Shown piece after piece: positions 25,392-33,199 of a DNA stretch of 64,000 nt. This stretch comes from Paenibacillus helianthi (GTDB taxonomy: Bacteria > Bacillota > Bacilli > Paenibacillales > Paenibacillaceae), in NCBI RefSeq assembly GCF_001909055.1, contig NZ_LVWI01000049.1, positions 21,983-85,982 on the forward strand, written 5' to 3'. The position numbers and the translations under genes are program-made. The stretch's first letter is position 1, and each line of letters begins with the position of its first letter. The notes under the pieces were generated by a model. That model did not search any database. It worked only from the letters and a program-made list of their open reading frames with translations, and was not told the origin of the DNA.

Positions 25392-25560
25392 TTCCCTTCC
25401 CTCCTCTTAATACAATTACAGGCGGAGTTGCTTGTACATTCACCTATCCGTGGGCTATGCCACAACTGGGTGAGGCGAGGAGGCGGTTAAACACACCAAC
25501 GGGCTTATTTCATCCCAGCGAGAGGGCAACCGCCCCGCCTGCAGCCTTCTCCGAAACTTT
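25392..25560 (-). ncRNA. Candidate IS110 bridge RNA region
   Basis: About 170 bases between the transposase start and the adjacent intron relic, on the minus strand. It is G/C-rich and strongly self-complementary: GGCGGTT (25482-25488) pairs with AACCGCC (25528-25534), with further GGC/GCC pairs outside. Size and position (5' of the recombinase) match known IS110-group bridge RNAs. Target and donor loops were not identified. Confidence 0.4.
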
Positions 25561-25569
25561 GTCTCCATT

Positions 25570-25960
25570 GTAACAAGAACGGGCCGGTACGTTTATCATA
25601 CCAACACACCACCGTACATGCGGGTCCGCATACGGCGGTTCCAAAAGGTTAACCAAGTTCCAGATAACGTGAAAGCAAACTTTTCAGCCCTTTCGCTTCC
25701 CAATAGGAAGCCCTTAGGGCGTTATTTGTGTTCCGGGACATTTCCCATGCGCTTCTCCGTGAGTTGGCCATTGTAAAACATGCCCACTCCAGCACCCCAA
25801 GTGCCCGTAGTTCACGGATTCGTGTACGTACTCGTTTCCATTGCTTCCACTGACACATTCGAAGTCTTCTCCGAATCCACTGGTCCAGTTTATGGAGGTG
25901 CGTCTTTGCCGAAGCTAGACGGAAATAGCCGATCCAACCCATTAGATAGAAGGCGAGAGT
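25570..25960 (-). pseudogene. Group II intron remnant: LtrA C-terminus and 3' RNA domain
   Basis: Encodes LMGWIGYFRLASAKTHLHKL, DQWIRRRLRMCQWKQWKR, RTRIRELRALGVLEWACF and NALRASYWEAKGLKSLL, the maturase/DNA-binding C-terminus of group II intron reverse transcriptases. After the stop (25649) the minus strand has a hairpin of the CCGTATGCGG...CCGCATGTACGG type usual at intron 3' ends (about 25608-25640). The reverse transcriptase domain and 5' intron are absent, and the relic abuts the IS110 element. Confidence 0.85.
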
Positions 25961-26046
25961 GCGGAGACGAGATTGTTATTTTTATTCCTGCTTAAATCAA
26001 CTATAATGGGGGATAGCTTTATCATTCGTAGGGAGAAGGTTGAGAA

Positions 26047-26712
26047 GTGTCGCTACGCAATTGGAAATATACACCGCTGCTGTTGATGCTGATTTTCCCG
26101 GTGCTCGGCAAGATGTATGCATGGGTCAACAAGCCGAGAGGCAAAGTCTATCATTTGATGACCTCATGGGATAACGCCATCCCTTTCGTCAAATATTTTG
26201 CACTACCTTATTCCGTTTGGATCTTTTATATTTATCTATGTCTTTACTATTTCTTCAAGAACGATTTGCGTGTGTATTACCGTGCTTTGTTGATTTATAC
26301 CGTATGCGCATGCATTTGTTACGGGATTTACTCTGTAGTTCAAACAACGGTGCCACGCCCCGAGTTGGTGGGCCATGACGTCTTTACCTTGATCGTGCGT
26401 TTTGTGTACCACCGGGACCAGCCGTTCAATTGTTTCCCCAGTATCCATGTGTTCTCCAGCTACATGGTGTTTCGCCTAACCGCCAGCAGCGGCTTCCGGA
26501 ACAAATGGAACATGCTCCTGATCGGGGGGATGTCCGGGATGATTATATTATCCACGCTGTTCATCAAGCAGCATGCGATTCTCGACGGCCTTGCCGGCAT
26601 TATGCTAGTTGAAATTGTATTGGCCGCCGTTCTGCTGGTGGAGCACTTCTTCACCCGCAGCAGCAGCACTCCCCAAGAGCGTTCTTTCGAAGATAGTCCT
26701 CGAAGCACCTGA
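26047..26712 (+). CDS. PAP2 superfamily phosphatase (membrane lipid phosphatase-like)
   Basis: 221 residues from a GTG start with GGGAGAAGG upstream. There are about six membrane helices. The acid-phosphatase motifs are VQTTVPRP (motif 1, RP pair), CFPSIHVFSSY (motif 2, PSxH) and STLFIKQHAILDGLAG (motif 3, SxxxxxHxxxD), so all catalytic residues are present. The family removes phosphate from prenyl or lipid phosphates such as undecaprenyl pyrophosphate or phosphatidate. It stands alone between mobile-element relics. Confidence 0.9.
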   Translation: MSLRNWKYTPLLLMLIFPVLGKMYAWVNKPRGKVYHLMTSWDNAIPFVKYFALPYSVWIFYIYLCLYYFFKNDLRVYYRALLIYTVCACICYGIYSVVQTTVPRPELVGHDVFTLIVRFVYHRDQPFNCFPSIHVFSSYMVFRLTASSGFRNKWNMLLIGGMSGMIILSTLFIKQHAILDGLAGIMLVEIVLAAVLLVEHFFTRSSSTPQERSFEDSPRST

Positions 26713-26748
26713 AGCTCCTTCCGCAGATAAGCGAAGGGGGCTAACCGA

Positions 26749-26833
26749 AGTGTCAAAACCGTGAAAGGCTACATCCATGCGTATAAAACGGGTGGTCTTT
26801 CTGCTTTACAAATGAATTATTCACCAGGTGCGC
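26749..26833 (+). pseudogene. IS630-type transposase N-terminal fragment
   Basis: Encodes SVKTVKGYIHAYKTGGLSAL then QMNYSPGA, the helix-turn-helix linker typical of IS630 family transposases (pattern YIxAYKxGGLxxL...SPGAP). It is preceded and followed by unrelated sequence, so only about 28 codons remain. Confidence 0.5.
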
Positions 26834-26907
26834 TTTTCTTTTTCAACTTTTGTGCCATATACATTACACCACCCCTGCTCATGACATAAGCTTTTCTCAT
26901 CAGCTTT

Positions 26908-26970
26908 ATGAAAGACACCGGCATCCAGTATGGCGGCAAAGGCTCTCAGGTGAAGGTGAATCCGCGCTGA
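26908..26970 (+). pseudogene. 3' end of IF-3-like gene (copy B)
   Basis: Encodes MKDTGIQYGGKGSQVKVNPR and the TGA, identical in protein to the end of the gene at 21131-21649. No upstream part is present. The duplicated terminator follows at 26999. Confidence 0.9.
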
Positions 26971-26998
26971 GGCAACACAGATAGTCATAGAAACAGCT

Positions 26999-27028
26999 AA
27001 AGACAAAGCCGCCAGTGGCTTTGTCTTT
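26999..27028 (+). terminator. Duplicated terminator (copy B)
   Basis: The same 12-bp AAAGACAAAGCC stem as at 21678-21706, followed by TTTTTTGAT. With the IF-3 gene truncated here it has no intact gene to end. Confidence 0.8.
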
Positions 27029-27110
27029 TTTGATAAAAATATATATGCGCCGCTGACCCATTAGCCTTCTGGTTTTTGCCACTTTCGAGCTCAGTTACTC
27101 AACAGACACC

Positions 27111-27461
27111 TCAGTTACTACTCTCCTCTGCCTTCATGACCGGCACAGGTTGTTCTGCAGCCTCGTAGGCACGGAGCACAGAATCTAATAGTCCCGGAAA
27201 ACGTGCATTCAAGTCCTCGGTGCGCAGGGACAACATACGCTGGGTACCTTGAACACGGGTATGGATAACCCCTGCCTCGCGCAGCGTCCGGGCATGGTGG
27301 GACAGCGTGGATTTGGCGACCGGCACGTTGAAGCCGTTGCAGGCCTGTTCGCCATTGTGTTGGATATCTGAAATGATAGATAAGCGAATGGGGTCACTGA
27401 GCGCATACAGTACGGAGGCTAGCTGAATGTCCTTACGGTCCGGATGAAATAGTATCTTCAT
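27111..27461 (-). CDS. ArsR family regulator (copy B), probable repressor of the MFS gene
   Basis: 116 residues, differing from copy A at a few positions (DIQHNGEQACNGFNVP instead of DIHHHGEQACNCFNVP, and the last seven residues). The winged-helix core PVAKSTLSHHARTLREAGVI is intact. It diverges from the intact MFS gene. A 16-bp palindrome lies just downstream of the MFS -10 box, where an ArsR dimer would block transcription. The inducer is unknown; the MFS protein suggests a drug or toxic small molecule. Confidence 0.9.
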   Translation of the reverse strand: MKILFHPDRKDIQLASVLYALSDPIRLSIISDIQHNGEQACNGFNVPVAKSTLSHHARTLREAGVIHTRVQGTQRMLSLRTEDLNARFPGLLDSVLRAYEAAEQPVPVMKAEESSN

Positions 27462-27516
27462 GGATCAATATCCCCTTTAGAGTACAGATAGATGCCACAA
27501 ATAATTGTGCTCCTAA

Positions 27517-27568
27517 TTGCATTTTATATCAACCCATGCTATATTTCAAATGTTCGATGATAATCGAA
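27517..27568 (+). promoter_or_regulatory. MFS promoter with ArsR-type operator
   Basis: TTGCAT (27517-27522), 17-bp spacer, TATATT (27540-27545), then the perfect palindrome TTCGATGATAATCGAA (27553-27568) at the expected transcription start. AAGGAG before the MFS ATG completes the unit. The whole element is missing from copy A. Confidence 0.75.
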
Positions 27569-27599
27569 ATATAAAACATAAAAAAGGAGTGGCCATCAC

Positions 27600-29000
27600 A
27601 TGGACTCATTAACGAATACCTCCGCTACAGCGGAAGAGAAGGATTCATCAGTGGAAGCCACTCTTCCCAGAGAAGGGCTGCTGACGCTTCTGTTCAGTGT
27701 TGCGGTTGTTCTCGTCATTATGAATACGGCGATGTTCAATCTGGCACTGCCTGATGTGACGGAGTCGTTTGGCATCTCAGCCTCCGCCGCTTCCTGGATC
27801 GTGACCGGATATTCCATTATGTTCTCCATTGCTTCAATTACTTACAGCAGACTCTCTGACTTCCTGCCGATCCGCAGGCTGCTGACGATTGGCCTGCTGA
27901 CACTCGGTTTCGCGGCGGTTGCCGGATTCCTCAGCACGAACTTCATCTTCCTCTTGATTGTCCGTATCGTGCAGGCTTCCGGGGCCGGGGCCGTGATGTC
28001 ATTGTCTCTGGTGCTGTTCACCCGGTATGTTCCGCTGGACCGCCGCGGTAAGGCGATGGCTACCATAATGTCTGCAGTTTCGCTTGGTCTGGGGCTCGGT
28101 CCCGTTGCGGGCGGAGCCATTACCCAGTACTTCGGCTGGAACTGGCTGTTTGCCGTTACCGCATTTATTCTGCTGCTTGTGCCGCTGTTTCTGGTACTGC
28201 TGCCAAAGGAACTGCCTACCCGGGGCTCTTTTGACGCCGTCGGAGGGATCTTCCTCGGAATCGGCACCACCGGGCTTCTGCTGTTCCTGACCAGTGGGCT
28301 GTGGATGGCTCTGGTTGCCGGCATTGCCGCCATTTTCTTATTCATCAGCCGGATCCGCACCACCCCTGATCCGTTTGTCATGCCTGCTCTTTTCAAGAAC
28401 CGATCCTACCTGGTGCTCTCTCTGGTCGGGATTGCCTCATACCTGTGCAGCTTTGCAACACTGTTCCTGCTGCCACAGATTCTGGTTCACCGATTTGGCT
28501 TCAGCGCAAGCCATGCCGGATTTGTGATTTTCCCTGGCTCCCTGCTGGCCATTGTTGTATCCCGAGCGGTAGGCCGGATCATTGACCGTTTCGGCAACGG
28601 GGGTATTCTGCGCTTTGTGCCCCTGCTTGTACTAACGGCTACCATTCTATTTGCCCTGTTCGCCGGACATTCATGGGTGGCAGTGATGCTCGTATACATG
28701 ATTATGAGTCTAGCCTTCACAACGCTGTCCAGCAGTGTATCCAATGAAATCTCCCGTATCTTGCCTTCCTCCCAGATTGGTTCCGGGATGGGACTGTTCC
28801 AGCTACTGCAGTTCTTCAGTGGCGCCTTCGGTGTCGCCATGGCTGCCAGTGCGCTGGAATGGCAGCGTGGACTCTCCCTGTCTGCGGCTTACTCCAATAT
28901 TTACTGGGGACTTTCCATTGCCGCACTCATCGCCATTGCCTCTGCTTTTGCGTACCGCCGGAGCAACGGGAATGGGATGGAGGATATGGTTGAGGCATGA
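27600..29000 (+). CDS. MFS transporter, DHA2 (14-helix) drug-efflux type
   Basis: 466 residues with about 14 membrane helices. Motif A appears as YSRLSDFLPIRRLL, motif C-like Gly-rich stretches as GLGLGPVAGGAITQYFGWNW, and a second-half motif A as GRIIDRFGNGGILRF. This is the pattern of the TetA(L)/QacA/EmrB group of proton-driven drug exporters. GGAG lies eight bases before the ATG. It is controlled by the divergent ArsR protein (inference from the operator). A hairpin at 29033-29058 follows. Specific substrate cannot be read. Confidence 0.9.
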   Translation: MDSLTNTSATAEEKDSSVEATLPREGLLTLLFSVAVVLVIMNTAMFNLALPDVTESFGISASAASWIVTGYSIMFSIASITYSRLSDFLPIRRLLTIGLLTLGFAAVAGFLSTNFIFLLIVRIVQASGAGAVMSLSLVLFTRYVPLDRRGKAMATIMSAVSLGLGLGPVAGGAITQYFGWNWLFAVTAFILLLVPLFLVLLPKELPTRGSFDAVGGIFLGIGTTGLLLFLTSGLWMALVAGIAAIFLFISRIRTTPDPFVMPALFKNRSYLVLSLVGIASYLCSFATLFLLPQILVHRFGFSASHAGFVIFPGSLLAIVVSRAVGRIIDRFGNGGILRFVPLLVLTATILFALFAGHSWVAVMLVYMIMSLAFTTLSSSVSNEISRILPSSQIGSGMGLFQLLQFFSGAFGVAMAASALEWQRGLSLSAAYSNIYWGLSIAALIAIASAFAYRRSNGNGMEDMVEA

Positions 29001-29032
29001 GCGGATCATCAGGCAATATATATACAAAAATA

Positions 29033-29058
29033 CCCTGCAGCTCACAACAGCTGCAGGG
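29033..29058. terminator. Hairpin between MFS and CxxH/CxxC genes
   Basis: Perfect 10-bp stem CCCTGCAGCT/AGCTGCAGGG with 6-nt loop. On the minus strand it is followed by TATTTTTGT, so it mainly ends the CxxH/CxxC gene. It may also stop MFS transcripts. Confidence 0.7.
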
Positions 29059-29158
29059 CAAGCCTGATTAAGAGTGACCGGATACCCCGGATGAGTGAAC
29101 ATCCGGCTCATGGCCCTCTTTTGAATAGTTGATTGAATTGTCATGAAGCACTCCGGCT

Positions 29159-29326
29159 CTAAACTACCAGAACCTCTGCATTCTTATCGCACTCCGCACA
29201 TTTCGCCGGTGGATCCCAGTCAGAGAACTCGGTTTCCTTCAGGTCCACAATATCCGGTGCATCCTCGAACTCGTCCACAAATTTGTCGATGGCCAGCTCT
29301 ACATGTTCCTTACACACTACATACAT
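29159..29326 (-). CDS. CxxH/CxxC small protein (BA_5709 family)
   Basis: A short gene of about 55 codons. It reads MYVVCKEHVELAIDKFVDEF, then DAPDIVDLK, DWDPPAKCAECDKNAEVLVV. The CKEH and CAEC pairs form a likely zinc site. This matches the conserved CxxH/CxxC family found beside htrA and rlmH in Bacillales; its role is unknown. An in-frame ATG at 29338 would add MLDR. AAAGGG upstream is a modest ribosome site for the 29326 start. It is now about 11 kb from rlmH. Confidence 0.75.
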   Translation of the reverse strand: MYVVCKEHVELAIDKFVDEFEDAPDIVDLKETEFSDWDPPAKCAECDKNAEVLVV

Positions 29327-29419
29327 TCGATCAAGCATCCCTTTCTGTGCCGCTGCGGCATATACTCCTTCTACTGTTCTACCACACTTCCCCGCAAAAA
29401 GGAACTCCCTCCGCAGAGT

Positions 29420-31203
29420 TTACACACTCTCCACAAACTTCTGAATATCATCCGCAATCAGTGTCAACGCATCAAGCCAGAACTCTGGTGAATTCACATC
29501 AATATCCATCAGCCTCGCGGCATCTGTGATGGTGCTTTTACCCGTTGCTGCCAGGAAAGAGCGGTACCGGTCTACGAATGCTTCGCCTTGCTTCTTATAC
29601 TGCGCATACAGTCCCTTGGAGAACAGCAGTCCGAAGGAATAGGGGAAATTCAGAAATTCATTGCCTGCCATATAATATCCGGCTTTGCTGATCCATTGGT
29701 AAGGATGAATCGTGTCAGGGTTAATGCTATCCCCATATGCAGCTACCATCGATTCATGCATCAGGTCATTCAGTTCTTGGACGGAGAGAACACCCGAGAG
29801 TCTTCGTTCATACAGCCTGCTCTCGAACAAGTAACGGGCATAGAAATCGACAATGTAATATCCGGCATCGGACAGGCTCCGTTCCAGAATGGAGAGGGTC
29901 TCGCTTTCAGGTGCCACCTTCCGCAGCTCCTGGTGAATGAGACTTTCGCAAAAAATCGACGCTGTCTCGGCAATCGGCACCGGATAGTCTGTATTCACCA
30001 TAGTTTCACCGGTAAGACAGCTGCTATGGTAGGCATGCCCGATTTCGTGCGCCAGTATACTGATATCGATATAATTCCCCGTAAAGCTGGTGATGATCCG
30101 GCTCTCTCCGATCGGAAAAATATCGACACACAAGCCGAAATTGCCCTTGCCCGTTCTCGGCTCAGCATCGATCCAGCGCTGCCGGAACACCTTGCCGGCG
30201 AATTCGCCCAGTTCTGCGCTGAATGCACTGAAGCCGGAGACGATCACATCTCTCGCTTCCGGGTAGGTTATTTGGGCTGAACTCTCTCCGGCCACCGGAG
30301 CAAAAACGTCATAAAACGGCAGCGGACCGGAATGTCCGAGCATCTCTGCTTTTTTCAAATAGTACTGATGGAAGACTGGCAGACTCTCCTCAATGGCATT
30401 CAGCATTACGGTCAGTGTCTTCTGGTCCATTCTCGATGCGGTCAGTACTTTATGCAGTGGTGAATCATACCCTCTCAGCTCATAGACTGCAGCCGCTTCT
30501 CCGCTAACCGAATTCAGACAGGCCGCACTCTGTTCCGCTACACTCCGGCACGCTTCGTGCTCAGCTTCATAAGCTGCTTGTCTAACTAATGCGTCCCCGT
30601 ATAGACGAGATTCCGCAATTCTGCAAGAGACATGTTCTGAGCTTCTCCACCGGTCCTGATATCCACCCGCAGTCTGGATAATGTCTGCATATACAGCCGC
30701 TCCCAGGCTTTGGAACCGGTACGTTGCATCCTCGCAATGACCGCTTCCGCCTCTTCCCCGAGCCAATGAGCAGATTGCCGCTGCAACCCGTACAGATAGA
30801 ACTCATGCTCGGCAAGGTAAGCGGACGAAGCTAGGATGGTATTCAGATCTGTGATTTTTGCCAGCCACTTGCTGAAGTCCGCATGAACCTCCCCCGCAGC
30901 CAGTGCCGTGTCCTCAAGCTCATCCATTCGGTTCACTGCATCCATATTGCTGCTGTCTACGCTGAACCTAAGCTCCGCATAGCTAAATAGACAGAGGTAG
31001 ACACTTTTGTAAGCATTATATTCCTTCAGAAATTGCTCGATGGCTTGCGCTGTTTCTCTATCGTTATGTGTACGGTTATGCAGATGTTCAGCAGACCATC
31101 TCTTCAATCTCTCAGCAGACTCTGCCAGAAGCTCACGGTCCTGATTGAACTTCTCCGACTCAAAAGAAGGGTATAGGCTTTCCAGCTCCCACGATAAATC
31201 CAT
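29420..31203 (-). pseudogene. M3 family oligoendopeptidase F-like gene with a frameshift
   Basis: About 594 residues if read through. The N-terminal frame (MDLSWELESLYPSFESEKF to LAELRNLVYTG) ends at a TAG near 30589. The rest continues in another frame from GDALVRQAAYEAEHEA and holds the zinc motif ILAHEIGHAYHS, plus VPIAETASIFCESL. One base seems lost near a GGGG run at about 30598. All catalytic residues are present downstream, so this is either a recent pseudogene or a sequencing error. AAGGAG precedes the ATG at 31203. Oligoendopeptidase F degrades short cytoplasmic peptides. Confidence 0.85.
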
Positions 31204-31350
31204 TATTTAATCTCTCCTTATTTGAGAAGCGCGGAAATATATTATGATATCTTATCTTATAGAGCAGCAGAACTCACATGCTTCCACCTCATTCGATAAT
31301 ATGGGTAAACCCATCCAATAGTATCATGCTACCATATATTCTCAAAAAAA

Positions 31351-31384
31351 AGCTCCCTCCGCCCAAAACCGGGCGAAAGAAGCC
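31351..31384 (-). terminator. Terminator of the cyd operon
   Basis: Stem with AGCTCCCTCCGCCC against GGGCGAAAGAAGCCT (some G-U pairs), followed on the minus strand by TTTTTTTTGAG. It lies just past the cydC stop. Confidence 0.7.
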
Positions 31385-31402
31385 TTGTAAGATCAATATG
31401 AC

Positions 31403-33199
31403 TTAATCCCCTGCCCGCTTCGTAAGGAACTCAGCCGGACGGTCCAGCTCATAGAGTCTGCGGTAACGGGCTTCACGGGCCATCAGCTCTGCATGGGTGC
31501 CGCGCATCTCCACAACCCCATTCTCCATGAAAATCACTTCATCCATCTGCTCTGCGCCCACCAGATGGTGGGTTACCCAGATCAGCGTCTTATCTGCCAT
31601 CGCACCAAACATCGTTGCCAGCAGTTCACGCTCCGTACGCGGATCAAGTCCGACCGTCGGCTCATCAAGCACGACAACCGGAGTATTCTGCAACAGAATA
31701 CGGGCGAGGGCAATCCGCTGGCGTTCCCCGCCGGAGAAGCGCTGACCGGCTTCACGCACCGGAGTATCATAACCCTCTGGCAGTGAAGAGATCAGATTGT
31801 CCAGTTGGGCCAGTTCCCCGGCACGCTTGACTTCTGCGTCCGAAGCCTCCGGGTTGCCCAGCCGGATATTGTTCGCCACCGTTGTGTCGAACAAATGCGG
31901 GCTCTGGTTAAGGACAGCAATCAGCTTCGGAATGTTCTCCCCGTAGGCGGAAGCGTCAATGCCATTGATTACGGCAGACCCGATAGAAGGTCTAATCACA
32001 CCTTGAATCACTTTCAGCAGCGTGGACTTGCCCGCTCCGCTGCGGCCGATAATAGCAACCTTTCGTCCCTGCGGAATGGCGAGAGTCAGATCCTGAATCG
32101 ACCAGTCGTCTCCGGAAGCATAACGGTATCCTGCATTCTTCAACTGAATATGTGCCTGCCGGGTCTCTCTGATCGCCTTGGTAGCAGCTTCTGCAAGGGC
32201 TCCCGCCTCCGCGCTGCTTGCTTCATCAGCCTCGAAGGGATTCCCCCCTGCTGACTCTACTTGATTCAGACGCTCCAGAGAATTGCGGTACTGCGGAATC
32301 TTCTCTACCGCATCAGAGACCGGCAGGAATGCATCAGCCACCGGGAACACTACCAGTACGAACGCCGCAATCAGTGTTCCGGCGATGGCGCCGCTCTGAT
32401 ACTCTCCGGCAGCCCAGTAGATTACAGATACGACAGCGATCCCGACAACGGCCTGCCCGAGGAACATCCGGATACGCGCCCATCTGCGGAGTGCTCCGTC
32501 GGTATGGGCAACCCGTTTCTCGTCTGCCTCGTAAGTAGCAACGAACTGGCTCTGCCGGCCGCTGATCACCCAATCCCCCATCCCGAGGACAGCATCGGTC
32601 AGCTTCTGATAGAGCCGGTTGCGTTCCTGCTTCACCATCCGTTGCCGCGACTGCGTGAGCAGCAGCGAGATCAGCGGGAGGACAATGACAATGACCAGCA
32701 TGTAGAGCCCCATCAACAGTGCAAAGGCTACATCAAACGTACCCAGCGAGATAATCGCAGCCGCATAGATCAAGAGTGCGATAATACTCGGAAATACGGT
32801 ACGTAAGTACACATTCTGCAAATATTCAATATCATCAGCGAGCATACCCAGAATATCCCCGGTACGGAAGCGCGAAGACAGGAACAGTGCCTGCGGCTCC
32901 AGAATGTTGTATAGCCGGATACGCATCTTAGAGAGAATCCGCAATATCGTATCATGCGAGACCAGGCGCTCCACATAGTGAATTACCGCCCGGCTTGTCC
33001 CGAAGGTACGCACGCCGACAATCGGCACGTAGATCATCAGAATATTTTCCGGCGGGATGGATGCCTTGGAGATCAGGAACCCGGAGGTATACATCAGGGA
33101 GGAGGCTGAGAAAATAGTCAGCGCACCCAGGATGATAATCAGTAGAAACCGCCAGAAATAGGAATTGAAATAGGGAGCAAACCATCCTTCACGTTTCAA
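31403..33199 (-). CDS. cydC: Thiol reductant ABC exporter subunit CydC
   Basis: 598 residues: an exporter-type membrane domain of six helices (N-terminal 320) fused to an ATPase (AIIGRSGAGKSTL, FSGGERQRIALARIL, VVVLDEPTVGLDP). CydDC exports cysteine/glutathione and supports heme insertion into cytochrome bd. It starts inside the 3' end of cydD (4-base overlap) and is the last gene of the cydABDC operon. In Bacillus nomenclature the two ABC genes are sometimes named the other way round. Confidence 0.93.
   Translation of the reverse strand: MKREGWFAPYFNSYFWRFLLIIILGALTIFSASSLMYTSGFLISKASIPPENILMIYVPIVGVRTFGTSRAVIHYVERLVSHDTILRILSKMRIRLYNILEPQALFLSSRFRTGDILGMLADDIEYLQNVYLRTVFPSIIALLIYAAAIISLGTFDVAFALLMGLYMLVIVIVLPLISLLLTQSRQRMVKQERNRLYQKLTDAVLGMGDWVISGRQSQFVATYEADEKRVAHTDGALRRWARIRMFLGQAVVGIAVVSVIYWAAGEYQSGAIAGTLIAAFVLVVFPVADAFLPVSDAVEKIPQYRNSLERLNQVESAGGNPFEADEASSAEAGALAEAATKAIRETRQAHIQLKNAGYRYASGDDWSIQDLTLAIPQGRKVAIIGRSGAGKSTLLKVIQGVIRPSIGSAVINGIDASAYGENIPKLIAVLNQSPHLFDTTVANNIRLGNPEASDAEVKRAGELAQLDNLISSLPEGYDTPVREAGQRFSGGERQRIALARILLQNTPVVVLDEPTVGLDPRTERELLATMFGAMADKTLIWVTHHLVGAEQMDEVIFMENGVVEMRGTHAELMAREARYRRLYELDRPAEFLTKRAGD

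Larger units (their letters stand above)
26908..28408. repeat. Duplicated segment, copy B (IF-3 tail, arsR, MFS)
   Basis: Counterpart of 21587-22745. This copy keeps the arsR-MFS intergenic promoter and a whole MFS gene but only the last 20 codons of the IF-3-like gene. Homology starts inside that gene at ATGAAAGACACC and ends at GATCCTAC in the MFS gene. Confidence 0.9.

Noticed and set aside
29143..29529. Plus-strand frame of 128 codons near 29.3 kb
   Set aside because: It lies opposite the CxxH/CxxC gene and the peptidase 3' end and has no coding features.
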